A stretch of DNA of 53,604 nucleotides, taken from contig JALFCW010000147.1 of NCBI GenBank assembly GCA_022771625.1, forward strand, positions 1 through 53,604, in the 5' to 3' direction. This document shows positions 1 through 9,316 of the stretch, piece after piece. The stretch is from Prevotella sp. Its GTDB lineage: Bacteria; Bacteroidota; Bacteroidia; Bacteroidales; Bacteroidaceae. Within the stretch, counting starts at the first letter, position 1. Each line of letters starts with the position of its first letter. Made by a program: the position numbers and the translations under genes. The notes under the pieces were generated by a model. It was given only the letters and a program-made list of their open reading frames with translations, was not told where the DNA came from and did no database searches.

Positions 1-325
1 ATGTGTTCCAGAATGACTTTGGATAACACCGACAACTTATGGTCGTGATTCTGCGTATTGCCTCAAGTTGCGTTGTGGGGTAAGGGGAATTTACGCGTCT
101 TTGTGGCGATTTTTGCTGCGTTGCGCCCTCTTTTGCCGCAGTGCCGCTACCTTTTTGACCTCTGTGTCATCTTATGAGGGCGGTTGCGGATTTGAGACAG
201 AATTATTGCTATTAGCTAAAAAAAACGGCTAAAAATTTGAATAATTAAAAAAAATAGTTTATCTTTGCAGCGTTTTTAATATCATCTAAACAAAATAGGT
301 CATTCACCTATAAATATTACAAAAT
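1..325. other. Upstream non-coding stretch
   Basis: I see no convincing gene here: the only ATG-initiated frame from base 1 stops after 15 codons. The last 100 bases are AT-rich and carry the promoter of the first gene, listed separately. The first 230 bases could be the tail of something outside the window, but nothing in them supports a call. Confidence 0.6.
236..267 (+). promoter_or_regulatory. Bacteroidetes-type promoter of the signalling/NRPS block
   Basis: TTTG at 236-239 and TATCTTTG at 260-267 are 20 nt apart, matching the -33/-7 promoter form of Bacteroidetes. The first start codon lies about 58 nt downstream. I see no equally good promoter inside the following 13 kb block, so this one may drive all six genes. 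Confidence 0.65.
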
Positions 326-1492
326 ATGGCAGTAAAAATACTAAGCGTTGATGACGAGCTGGACTTGGAGATACTGTTGACGCAATACTTTAGACGTAAG
401 ATTCGCAAAGGGGAATATGAGTTTTCTTTTGCACACAATGGATTGGAGGCACTGAAGATGGTGATTGAGCAAAAGGACTTCGACATAATCCTCAGCGACA
501 TAAACATGCCAGAAATGGACGGTCTTACGCTTCTCACAAAACTCAACGAAATGCGTAATCCCGCACTTAAGTGCATCATGGTGTCGGCATACGGCGACAT
601 GGGCAACATCAGGACGGCGATGAACAATGGAGCCTTCGACTTTGCCACAAAGCCCATAGACCTCGACGACCTCTCGCGGACAATAGAGAAAGCCATAGAG
701 GAAATAGAATTCATAAGGAAATCGCAACAGGAACACTCGCAGCTTGAGTCAATAAAGAGCGACCTTGCAGTGGCAGGTGAGATACAGCAGGCAATATTGC
801 CAAGAAATTTCCCTCCAATACCGGAATTTTCCGAAAAGGTGGATCTTTATGCTACCATGACTCCTGCAAAGGAAGTGGGAGGAGACTTTTTCGACTTCTT
901 CAAAATCGACGACAGACGTGTCGGATTCGTCATTGCCGATGTCTCCGGCAAAGGCGTTCCTGCTTCCATCTTCATGGCTGTAAGCCGAACTCTGCTCCGC
1001 GCCACTGGTATGAGAGGCATTTCTACAAACGAGTGTCTCAACACAGTAAACCACATGCTTTGCCACGAGAGTGTTGATTCTATGTTCGTAACCATATTCT
1101 ATGGCATCTACGACATTGAGACAGGTGAGATAGAATACACTAACGCTGGTCATAATCCTCCATATATCGTGCATGCTGACGGCAAGGTTGAGCCGTTGCC
1201 TTTGAGCGAGAATATCGTTGCGGGAATGTTTGACGACTTCACATACACACACTCCAACATGAAGCTGGAGAAGAACGACACGCTTGTACTGTTCACTGAT
1301 GGCGTGACCGAGGCGTTCAACCCAGAAAAGGAGATGTTTGACGAGGCAGGACTTGAGAAGACACTCTCCGCCATAGGACAGAAGGACTCTTATGAGATGT
1401 GTCAGACAATAATGAACGATGTGACAGCCTTTGCAGATGGCGAACCACAGAGCGACGACATCACTCTTATGGCTATAAAGAGAAAAGAATAA
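326..1492 (+). CDS. Response regulator with PP2C/SpoIIE-type phosphatase output
   Basis: A REC domain covers about residues 1-120, with acidic pair D9/D10, phospho-acceptor D58, S87 and K109 all present. A short helical linker follows (about 120-155), then a PP2C-like SpoIIE/RsbU domain to the end. The phosphatase metal-binding signatures are visible: GGDFFDF with D187, ADVSGKGVPAS, TDGVTEAF and SDDITLMA. In this family phosphorylation of REC controls Ser/Thr dephosphorylation of a partner, usually an anti-sigma antagonist or other regulator. No such partner is encoded in the window. It is the first gene of a tight + strand block that also encodes a histidine kinase, so that kinase is its likely phosphodonor; this is an inference from position. 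Domain assignment is firm, but the target is unknown. Confidence 0.9.
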   Translation: MAVKILSVDDELDLEILLTQYFRRKIRKGEYEFSFAHNGLEALKMVIEQKDFDIILSDINMPEMDGLTLLTKLNEMRNPALKCIMVSAYGDMGNIRTAMNNGAFDFATKPIDLDDLSRTIEKAIEEIEFIRKSQQEHSQLESIKSDLAVAGEIQQAILPRNFPPIPEFSEKVDLYATMTPAKEVGGDFFDFFKIDDRRVGFVIADVSGKGVPASIFMAVSRTLLRATGMRGISTNECLNTVNHMLCHESVDSMFVTIFYGIYDIETGEIEYTNAGHNPPYIVHADGKVEPLPLSENIVAGMFDDFTYTHSNMKLEKNDTLVLFTDGVTEAFNPEKEMFDEAGLEKTLSAIGQKDSYEMCQTIMNDVTAFADGEPQSDDITLMAIKRKE

Positions 1493-1522
1493 GCAAACCA
1501 TAACTCTTATATTTTAGCGAAC

Positions 1523-3067
1523 GTGAAACACAGTGCCATAACATACTTGCTTGGAGTAAGCACTATCGCACTTGCCGTAGTTGCCTATAAACAACATCGG
1601 GACAACGTGAAGTTGGAATCCGAAATGGAAGAACTGCGTTCCAGAATAGGACACTATGAGGAGCGCGACGGCAACTCTTATGTCGTGGAGCGAATAAGCA
1701 AGCAGATGGAGGATATTGCCTACCAGCAAATGGACATCTCCAACAAGCGGCGTGAGGAAGCCCTCTATCAGATGAAGGTAGCCGACGAGATGCGTGGAAA
1801 GGCGGAGAGTGAGCAACGCAAGGCACAGGAATTTGCCGCCACCGCCGTGGAGGCGAGAAACATGGCTGAGGAGCAAAAGGAGTATGCCGTGGGAATGCAG
1901 CTTAGGGCAGAACATTCGCGCAATGTTGCCGACACTCTCAGCTACATAGCTCTCGGACGTTCGCTTGCCTCCCTTTCTTCCACTCAGTATCTCGCAGGCA
2001 ACAAGGATGCTTCCGCCCTTCTTGCCTATACAGCATGGAAGTTCACGAAAGACTATAAGGGAAATGTCAATATTCCAGTGATTTACAAGTCGTTAAGCCA
2101 GAATAGTGGAAGTTTTACATCATCCATCATTCATAAAGGCGGTGTTTCGCGCATCTGCGCCCTAAACGACAAGGGCGACTATGTTTCAGTAAGTCGTTAC
2201 GGCGAAATAACGCAATGGAACTATGCGTCAGGCAAGTGGGACAAACAACTTCTTTCGAGCAACAGCGCCTGCAGCTACCGCGACATGTGTATCGACGGCG
2301 AGGGAGTCATCTACGCCCTTTCCTACAACGGGTTACTTCAGAGTGTGGTTGGGAAACAAGTAGCCCAGCCAATCACACTTCCCGAAAGCAAGGGATGGAC
2401 GAGGCTGTTCCCCATCGGCAACAACAGGCTTCTGCTTTCATCCGCATCGAGCCTTTATATTTTCGACACCGTTTCACGTATGGTTGTCGCCAGCATCCAG
2501 GTGCCTCAGGAGATAACGACATTGGGCAAGAAAGGCGACAGAGTTATGGTCTTCGGCAAGAAAGGCGGAATATGGAGCGTAGGAAAAGACGCAAAGTTGA
2601 AGGCGGAGGAAATCAGTACGCGTGGCATAGTTACCGCCTTCACATGGTATAAGGAGAAGAACCTCAGTGCCATAGGTTTGGAAAATGGCGACATCTTAGT
2701 TTTCGATGCCAGTGGCAACAGCCGTGGAAAGCTTGTGGGGCACAGTTCACGCGTCACCGACCTTCATTTTGTGGACAATTTCCTGTTCTCGTCCAGCTAC
2801 GACAGAGTCGTGAACATTTGGGATGTCAACGCCACGAACAGCGAGGCGGTGAGTATAAACGACTTCACCTCGTGGGTATATTGTATGTGTAGCAACGACA
2901 AAAAGGCGTTGTTTATTGGCGAACAGTCGGGAAAAGTGTCGCGAATTGTCGTCTCCCCGTCAGAAATGGCAAAGACCATTCATTCCAATCTAAAACGAGA
3001 CTTCACCGACGACGAGTGGGCATACTATGTGGGTAAGAATGTACCCAGAATTAAGTTAAAGAATTAA
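1523..3067 (+). CDS. Membrane-anchored WD40-like repeat protein
   Basis: The start is GTG at 1523. It is the first start codon after the in-frame stop at 1490, and the next ATG would remove the hydrophobic N-terminus. Residues about 4-21 form one membrane segment, followed by a charged helical/coiled-coil region (about 28-140) and a helical stretch ending near 185 that resembles the part preceding the propeller in other bacterial WD40 proteins. The remaining 330 residues form a beta-propeller; the clearest repeat is near the C-terminus (LVGHSSRVTDLHF followed by VNIWDV). No catalytic motif is visible. It sits 30 bp after the phosphatase-regulator and 15 bp before the sensor, so it is probably a scaffold or extra sensor in the same pathway. 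That role is an inference. Confidence 0.75.
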   Translation: MKHSAITYLLGVSTIALAVVAYKQHRDNVKLESEMEELRSRIGHYEERDGNSYVVERISKQMEDIAYQQMDISNKRREEALYQMKVADEMRGKAESEQRKAQEFAATAVEARNMAEEQKEYAVGMQLRAEHSRNVADTLSYIALGRSLASLSSTQYLAGNKDASALLAYTAWKFTKDYKGNVNIPVIYKSLSQNSGSFTSSIIHKGGVSRICALNDKGDYVSVSRYGEITQWNYASGKWDKQLLSSNSACSYRDMCIDGEGVIYALSYNGLLQSVVGKQVAQPITLPESKGWTRLFPIGNNRLLLSSASSLYIFDTVSRMVVASIQVPQEITTLGKKGDRVMVFGKKGGIWSVGKDAKLKAEEISTRGIVTAFTWYKEKNLSAIGLENGDILVFDASGNSRGKLVGHSSRVTDLHFVDNFLFSSSYDRVVNIWDVNATNSEAVSINDFTSWVYCMCSNDKKALFIGEQSGKVSRIVVSPSEMAKTIHSNLKRDFTDDEWAYYVGKNVPRIKLKN

Positions 3068-3082
3068 ATACCTCTGACGCTT

Positions 3083-6043
3083 ATGAAAAGGCATTTCTGC
3101 ATATTACTCCTATTGCTTTCCGTCATAGCCTCACCAGTGAAGGCCGCGGTGGGACATCCGTTCTTTGTAAACTTCCTGCCGGAAGAGTACGCAGCACACA
3201 ACAGGAACTTCGACGTCTTAAGCGACGACAAGGGAAGGGTGTTCGTTGCAAACTTTGAAGGTCTGCTTTGCTACGACCAGTCGCAATGGAAGGTAATTCA
3301 TGCTCCAGGCATATTCCGTATCACACGTCTCTTCAAGGACAGCAAGGGGCGCATATGGGTAGGTGGCTATAACGTTTTTGGCTATCTCACTTCCGCAAAA
3401 AACGGAGAACTCCAGTTGAAGACCATCTTCTCTCGCGACAACAAGGGCTTTATTGGCGAGGTGACTTCCATAAGTGAAGAAAACGGGAAAATCTGCATAG
3501 AGACATCCATAGGAACTGCCGGATTGGAGGACAACTCCATGGCAGAATACAAGATTGAGAAGACACCTGCCGACAATCCTATATTATATAAAGGTGTAAA
3601 AGTCAACGATAGTGTAAATCTCTCCAACGGTATGAGGATTCTTGCCACAGCAGGGCTTGGCCTCGTGGTTTTGTCTTCCGACGGTAGCGAGATGTATCAT
3701 CTCACGGAGCGTGCAGGTTTGTGTAACGACAACATAAATGCCGTGTTTGCCGATGCTTATGGAAATGTATGGGGAGCAACCGACGATGGAATCTTCCTAA
3801 CCGACATATTCACAGCCTACACCTCATTCCAGTCCACCGACGGAATTTCCGGAGAGGTGTTGTCAATCTGTCAGAAATTCTCTGACCTCTATGTCGGCAC
3901 ACTTAGAGGGCTCTTTGTCAAGCGCAACAATGCTTTCGAAAGAGTTGGGGACATCAGCAATGCCTGCTGGAGCCTTTGTCTCGAAGCCAACGGCAACGTC
4001 TGCGCCGCTACTGCAGGAGGTATTTATTTAATCAGAGGAGCAAAAACTCAACAACTGTCCAAGACCCATACCATCTCTGTCTGTCCCATTGGCAATGGTA
4101 GATACTATGCAGGAGAGATTAACGGAGTGTTCCTCATAGACAACAATGGAAACCGCAAGCAGGTGAACACCATCGAGAAAGCCATTACTTTCATACCTAC
4201 AAAGGACGGAAGCCTTTGGATTAGAAACATATATGGACAGGTGTTCCGTTGCACTGGCGATTACAGCAAATTAAATGAAGTGTTGCCAGAGGGCGAGAAA
4301 CAAGCAGCACAACGCTATAACTACACCTTGACAGAGCATAAGGGCAACATTTTCATGATTGGTCGTCTTGGGGCTTTTAAGTGGAATGCCGCAAAAGGTA
4401 AACTGGAGAAGTTCGACAGTAAAGGCAAGTGGAGGTCGGAGAACCGTTATCCGCAGCTCGCCTATAACGACTGTTTCAACCGTATATGGACAACCAACAA
4501 CGAAGGCAACAACATCCAGGTCTTTTCCATGACGTCAGACCTTAACGACCTCAACCAGCAGCTTCGTCCGGTGCATAATCTGAATGTGCGCTCACTCGAA
4601 GTTGACGGCAACGACGTGTGGTTGGGTGGCAATTTCGGACTTATCTGTTGGAACTCCGATTACCGTGACAATGATTTCAACCACAAGGCAAAAGTGTATA
4701 TTCGTAGCATCGTGATGAACAACGACTCTGTTATCTGGGGAGGTTTCAATGCCGGCGATAAGCTCGACACTCAGATGCCTTTCAGAAGCCTTGACTTCGA
4801 GAGCGACGTGCAGAGCATAACAATACACTTTTCCACCGACATGATTTCCACCCTTGGCGACACCGAATACCGCTATCGCCTCAATGGAAGTCAGCAGTGG
4901 TCGCAATGGAGCAAGGACACCTATGTGAAACTCTCCAACCCTCGCCCAGGCCGCTATTCATTCGAGGTTATGGCGCGCGACCGCTACGGTCGTGTCACCA
5001 ACAGTGTGAAGTTCGACTTCAAAGTACACTATCCAGTATATGTGCGTTGGTATTTCCTCCTTCTTTATTTGTTTGCCCTTGCCGTTATCGTGGTGATATT
5101 CATACGCTGGCGAATGGCACGCCTGCTGAAGGAGAAACTACGTCTGGAGGCAATAGTGGAGGAGCGAACCTCGCAAATCAGGCAACAGAAAGACGAGATA
5201 GAGGAGAAGTCGAACAGCCTTGAGAAAGCCCTTGAAGACCTTAATGCCGCACAGTACCAGCTCCTCCGCCAGGAGCGAATGGCTACGGTAGGAACCCTGA
5301 CGAAGGGACTTGTTGACCGCATCCTCAACCCAATGAACTATGTAAACAACTTCTCACACATGAGTCTCGGTCTCCTTAAGGACATTAAGGAAAACCTTGA
5401 GGACGAGGAAGAAAAGATGACTCCCGACAACTACGACGACTGTCTCGACATCGTTGACATGCTGAATACCAATCTCACCAAGATAGAGGAACATGGTATC
5501 AACACCACCCGCATACTCAAGGCAATGGAAGAAATGCTGAAGGAGCGCAAGTGCAACATCGAGCCTGTTGACCTTGCATCACTATGCAGGAAGAACATCG
5601 AGATGACAACCTCTTACTATGCAAAGGAGATTGCCGACTGCCACATAACCGTGGAGTCGTCGGGCATTGACACCACACTCATGGCAGACATCGACGCTGA
5701 GCAGATAAGCCGTGTGGTGATGAGTATGATAGGCAACAGTATCTATGCCGTGGTAAAGAAATACCGTCAGAAACAATATTCGCCTGTGGTGCGCCTGAGC
5801 CTCGCCGCCGACAAGGAACAAGGCAAGGTCGTGTTGAGCATCTACGACAACGGTATAGGCATCGAGTCAACCATCATCGACAAGATCTTCGACCCCTTCT
5901 TCACCACCAAGACCACAGCCGAGGCTGTCGGAGTAGGCATGTACCTTAGCCGTGAGATAGTGCTCAACCACGGCGGAGAGATAAACGTGAAATCAACGAA
6001 GGAAGTGGAGACTCAGTTCACCATCTCCATTCCGACGAAATAA
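3083..6043 (+). CDS. Propeller/Y_Y_Y membrane sensor with degenerate histidine-kinase core
   Basis: The protein has 986 residues. A signal peptide (about 1-22) leads into two-component-regulator propeller repeats (about 30-540), a Y_Y_Y domain (about 560-645), one membrane helix (about 654-674), a coiled coil, a DHp-like domain and a HATPase_c domain (about 800-985). The ATPase side looks intact: an Asn in the N-box helix (GNSIYAVVKK), DNGIGIE, FDPFFTTK and GVGMYLSREIV. The H-box does not: the expected His-Glu of the H-E-x-x-N-P motif is Asp745-Arg746 (KGLVDRILNPMNY). Autophosphorylation at the usual site is therefore not expected. The next gene encodes a soluble kinase related to this C-terminal half with an intact His. 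I infer a receptor/allosteric partner role. Unlike hybrid (HTCS) sensors, it has no receiver or AraC output. Confidence 0.85.
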   Translation: MKRHFCILLLLLSVIASPVKAAVGHPFFVNFLPEEYAAHNRNFDVLSDDKGRVFVANFEGLLCYDQSQWKVIHAPGIFRITRLFKDSKGRIWVGGYNVFGYLTSAKNGELQLKTIFSRDNKGFIGEVTSISEENGKICIETSIGTAGLEDNSMAEYKIEKTPADNPILYKGVKVNDSVNLSNGMRILATAGLGLVVLSSDGSEMYHLTERAGLCNDNINAVFADAYGNVWGATDDGIFLTDIFTAYTSFQSTDGISGEVLSICQKFSDLYVGTLRGLFVKRNNAFERVGDISNACWSLCLEANGNVCAATAGGIYLIRGAKTQQLSKTHTISVCPIGNGRYYAGEINGVFLIDNNGNRKQVNTIEKAITFIPTKDGSLWIRNIYGQVFRCTGDYSKLNEVLPEGEKQAAQRYNYTLTEHKGNIFMIGRLGAFKWNAAKGKLEKFDSKGKWRSENRYPQLAYNDCFNRIWTTNNEGNNIQVFSMTSDLNDLNQQLRPVHNLNVRSLEVDGNDVWLGGNFGLICWNSDYRDNDFNHKAKVYIRSIVMNNDSVIWGGFNAGDKLDTQMPFRSLDFESDVQSITIHFSTDMISTLGDTEYRYRLNGSQQWSQWSKDTYVKLSNPRPGRYSFEVMARDRYGRVTNSVKFDFKVHYPVYVRWYFLLLYLFALAVIVVIFIRWRMARLLKEKLRLEAIVEERTSQIRQQKDEIEEKSNSLEKALEDLNAAQYQLLRQERMATVGTLTKGLVDRILNPMNYVNNFSHMSLGLLKDIKENLEDEEEKMTPDNYDDCLDIVDMLNTNLTKIEEHGINTTRILKAMEEMLKERKCNIEPVDLASLCRKNIEMTTSYYAKEIADCHITVESSGIDTTLMADIDAEQISRVVMSMIGNSIYAVVKKYRQKQYSPVVRLSLAADKEQGKVVLSIYDNGIGIESTIIDKIFDPFFTTKTTAEAVGVGMYLSREIVLNHGGEINVKSTKEVETQFTISIPTK

Positions 6044-6058
6044 CTAAAAACAAACAAT

Positions 6059-6898
6059 ATGGAAACAGTAGAGGAATTGAAACAACAGTTGCAGAACCTT
6101 CAAGACCAACTGAAGAAGCAGGAAAAACTTTCATCGTTAGGCCTGCTGACTGCCGGTATCGTACACGAGATACGAAACCCTCTCAACTTCGTCATCAACT
6201 TCAGCAAACTGTCAGACACGCTGCTTAACGACCTCAACGACGACATAGAGGACAACATCGACAAAATACCAGAAGATGATGCCGACGACATCAACGACAT
6301 ACTTTGCAACCTGCGCGAGAATCTTGCAAAAATAAGGGAACATGGCGAGCGTGCAACAAGCATTATCCAGAACATTCTCCAGTACTCGCGCGGAAAGGAA
6401 GGCGAACGCATCCCGTCCGACATCAACGCACTGGTGCATGAGTACGTCTGGTTGGGTTACCATGCCATGCGTGCCAACTACAGCGGATTCAATGCCACTA
6501 TAAAAGAACACTATGTAGAAGACTTGTCACCGATAGCTGTGGTTCCGCAGGACATCAGCCGTGCAATCCTCAACATCGTCAACAATGCATTCTACGCCAT
6601 CTGGGAAAGAAGCAAGACTGAAGGTGAGGACTACAAGCCAACCATCGACATCTGTACCTCTGAAGAAGGCGAAGAACTTTCCATTATCATTGGCGACAAC
6701 GGCAACGGAATGACCGACGAGGTGAAGGCAAAACTCTACGACAACTTCTTCACAACCAAACCTGTAGGTCACGGCACTGGACTTGGAATGGCAATCACCC
6801 GTAACATCATAGACCAGCATCACGGTCGCATAGAGTTTTCTTCCGTGGAGCATGAAGGTACACGTTTTTCATTGATAATCCCCATAGCTAAGAAATAA
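6059..6898 (+). CDS. Soluble histidine kinase (DHp + HATPase only)
   Basis: This 279-residue kinase has no membrane segment or sensory domain. An N-terminal coiled coil (about 1-24) leads into an intact H-box (AGIVHEIRNPLNF, phospho-acceptor H36), a long acidic DHp hairpin, and a complete ATP-binding domain: an Asn in the N-box (NIVNNAFYAI), GDNGNGMTDE, DNFFTTKP and GTGLGMAITRNII. It is clearly related to the C-terminal half of the preceding sensor, from which it is separated by 15 bp, and it retains the histidine that sensor lacks. The two could form a heteromeric receptor-kinase pair that phosphorylates the REC-PP2C protein of the same block. The start follows directly after the gap, and the stop abuts the next start codon. 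Confidence 0.9.
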   Translation: METVEELKQQLQNLQDQLKKQEKLSSLGLLTAGIVHEIRNPLNFVINFSKLSDTLLNDLNDDIEDNIDKIPEDDADDINDILCNLRENLAKIREHGERATSIIQNILQYSRGKEGERIPSDINALVHEYVWLGYHAMRANYSGFNATIKEHYVEDLSPIAVVPQDISRAILNIVNNAFYAIWERSKTEGEDYKPTIDICTSEEGEELSIIIGDNGNGMTDEVKAKLYDNFFTTKPVGHGTGLGMAITRNIIDQHHGRIEFSSVEHEGTRFSLIIPIAKK

Positions 6899-9304
6899 AT
6901 GAAAAGACTCCTTACAATAGTATTCTGCTTGTCAGCGTGTTTCCGCATCGTGGCACAAACAACCACCGAAGTGGAGATATGCCAGCATGCTGATGCCTCT
7001 TATCGCATAGGACGTTTCGACGAAGCCATAAGATTGCTTACCGACAACATTTCCAACCTTTCGGCAAGGACCCGAAGCACCGCTTATCATCTGCTCTCGC
7101 TATGCTATATGGAAATGGACGACAGCGAGGAAGCTGCCAGATATGCTTCCCTTCTGCTTAAGGAAAACCCATATTATTCTCCCACACTCTCCGACCCGCT
7201 TAGGTTCATCGACCTCATAGAGAAACTGAAAAGCGGAAAGACAGCCACCATCACCACTGCCTCACAGCAGGCTGAGAGTCTGGACGAAGCCCCTGTTCCT
7301 GTCACCCTCATCACCGAGGACATGATAAAGGACTCTGGTGCAAAAACACTGAGCGACCTGCTCGTCCTTTATGTTCCAGGCATGACTAAGGTTGAAGGAC
7401 TTGAGTCTAACGTGGCAATGCACGGCGTGTATTCTTCTACACAAGAGAAAATACTCATCATGCTCGACGGACACCGCCTAAACAGTCGAACGACCAACTC
7501 CGAGCAACCCGACTTCCGCACCAGTCTCGAAAAAATCAAGCAGATAGAGGTGCTCCGCGGACCTGCCTCATCTCTCTACGGCAATGTCGCACTTACGGCG
7601 GTGGTAAACATCATCACCAAGTCGGGTAGGACGGTTGACGGTCTTAAAGTGTCGGCTGGCATTGGCAACAACAACACCTATGCGGCAGACATACTTATAG
7701 GCAAGAGCGCCTACGACATCGAGTTTACGGGCTGGGCATCGGTATATTCATCCGACGGTGAGAGGCGTGACGTTGCACCGGGTGACAAGGAGTTCTACGG
7801 CAGGGTGCTCACACCGGGATACATGTATCTTGATGGTTATAACCACAAACCTTCCTACGACATAGGCTTCTGGGCAAAGTGGAACGATTTCAAGTTCCTC
7901 TACAACACCCAAAGTTCAAAGAAGGTCATTCCCTATTCCAACCTCGTCCACTATGCCCTTTACTCTTACGACAAGTACAGGAAAATACTTGGAGCAACAC
8001 CCGGACACACGCGCGACAACCAGCATATAGAGCTTTCCTACGAAAAGGCATGGCAGAAGTGGTCGGCAAAAATCCAAACCTATGTGGATATAGAAAGTTG
8101 CAGCAACAACGATGTTTGCGGCGACACCATCTTGGAAGATTCCAGATTCCTGCCTCCATATCCCGATGAAGTAGTCTCACCGGATATCGTGGCTGGCGGC
8201 AACGTGTGCGACTACGGGCTTTACCAGGTGCAGGCATGGAACGACTACACCTACGGCGCACTGCTCCAATCGACCTATTCTTTCCAGAAGAATGCCTACG
8301 AAGGCTCGCTGCTTTTCGGTGCCCAGTTTGAGAACTACACGATGAAGGACAACACCATGATATGCGGCGACCATTTTGACAGAGTGGTTATAACACAATC
8401 TGACGCCAACAAGTCAATACGTACGGAGAGCGAGACTTATCTCTCGGCTTTCTCCCAGTTGAAGATGTCGTACAAAAAGCGTTTCATCTTCAACGGAGGA
8501 TTGCGTTTCGACTACAAACAACGATACAACAGCACACTGAGGGAACTCTCGCCTCGTCTGTCGCTTATTTACAAGATAAGCAACCATAACTCAATTAAAT
8601 TGGGCTATGCCCACTCTTTTGTAGATGCCCCCTACTTCTATCGTGCAACATTAATACAGACATATCGTGGAGGCGACAAGTTGGAGGCGGAGAAGATGGA
8701 TGCAGTGCAGCTGAACTACACACACAACTTCAAATCGCTGTTTCTTCACTACGACTGCAACGTTTACTATAACTCGCTTACCAACAACATTTTCTTCGAC
8801 CCTACACAATTTTTATACACCAATTCAGGTAGCCTGAAAGTGTGGGGATTGGAAAACGTGCTCACATACGACAGGAAACGCTGGTATCTGCAGATGAACA
8901 TGACTTATCAGCGTGTGATAGAAAGCGAGAACTACATGGTGACAAACTCTCAGATCACGGGAGTCCCCGATTTCAAGCTCAACATCATTGGACGCTATCG
9001 TCTCATAAGCAATGACAGATGGCGCATGAACCTGCGTGCAAATGTCCAGGTTCTCTCAAAACAGTATTCACCTATCTCGCTGCCAACAGTGTTCATAGGA
9101 GAGAATAATGTGATGAATCCTGAATATCAAATCGACGGAAGGGTGATTGTCAATTCGGGCATCGACTGTCAGTACTCGAAGATTAAGGCATCGGTAGATT
9201 TCTACAACATGTTGAACAAAGACTATTACCAAGGCGGGAGTTTCATATTGCCAATACCACAGCAGAAGTTTAACTTCCTTGCCAAGGTTTCTTATGTCTT
9301 TTAA
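6899..9304 (+). CDS. TonB-dependent outer-membrane receptor with N-terminal TPR-like region
   Basis: The ATG directly follows the kinase stop with no spacer. A signal peptide (about 1-20) precedes a helical TPR-like segment (about 25-115, e.g. SYRIGRFDEAIRLLT and YHLLSLCYMEMDDSEEAAR). A plug domain starts near residue 125 (PVPVTLITEDMI, MLDGHRLNSR, IEVLRGPASSLYGNVAL, VVNIITKSG), followed by a long beta-barrel ending in an aromatic residue. Such proteins take up siderophores, vitamins, peptides or glycans using TonB energy. The 12-bp spacing to an NRPS gene suggests that its ligand is the NRPS product or a related molecule. The TPR-like extension could contact periplasmic or inner-membrane partners such as the sensor. 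No SusD-like partner follows. Confidence 0.85.
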   Translation: MKRLLTIVFCLSACFRIVAQTTTEVEICQHADASYRIGRFDEAIRLLTDNISNLSARTRSTAYHLLSLCYMEMDDSEEAARYASLLLKENPYYSPTLSDPLRFIDLIEKLKSGKTATITTASQQAESLDEAPVPVTLITEDMIKDSGAKTLSDLLVLYVPGMTKVEGLESNVAMHGVYSSTQEKILIMLDGHRLNSRTTNSEQPDFRTSLEKIKQIEVLRGPASSLYGNVALTAVVNIITKSGRTVDGLKVSAGIGNNNTYAADILIGKSAYDIEFTGWASVYSSDGERRDVAPGDKEFYGRVLTPGYMYLDGYNHKPSYDIGFWAKWNDFKFLYNTQSSKKVIPYSNLVHYALYSYDKYRKILGATPGHTRDNQHIELSYEKAWQKWSAKIQTYVDIESCSNNDVCGDTILEDSRFLPPYPDEVVSPDIVAGGNVCDYGLYQVQAWNDYTYGALLQSTYSFQKNAYEGSLLFGAQFENYTMKDNTMICGDHFDRVVITQSDANKSIRTESETYLSAFSQLKMSYKKRFIFNGGLRFDYKQRYNSTLRELSPRLSLIYKISNHNSIKLGYAHSFVDAPYFYRATLIQTYRGGDKLEAEKMDAVQLNYTHNFKSLFLHYDCNVYYNSLTNNIFFDPTQFLYTNSGSLKVWGLENVLTYDRKRWYLQMNMTYQRVIESENYMVTNSQITGVPDFKLNIIGRYRLISNDRWRMNLRANVQVLSKQYSPISLPTVFIGENNVMNPEYQIDGRVIVNSGIDCQYSKIKASVDFYNMLNKDYYQGGSFILPIPQQKFNFLAKVSYVF

Positions 9305-9316
9305 TGAGATTACACA

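Noticed and set aside
1..230. Partial upstream gene or tRNA
   Set aside because: No frame or cloverleaf could be supported.
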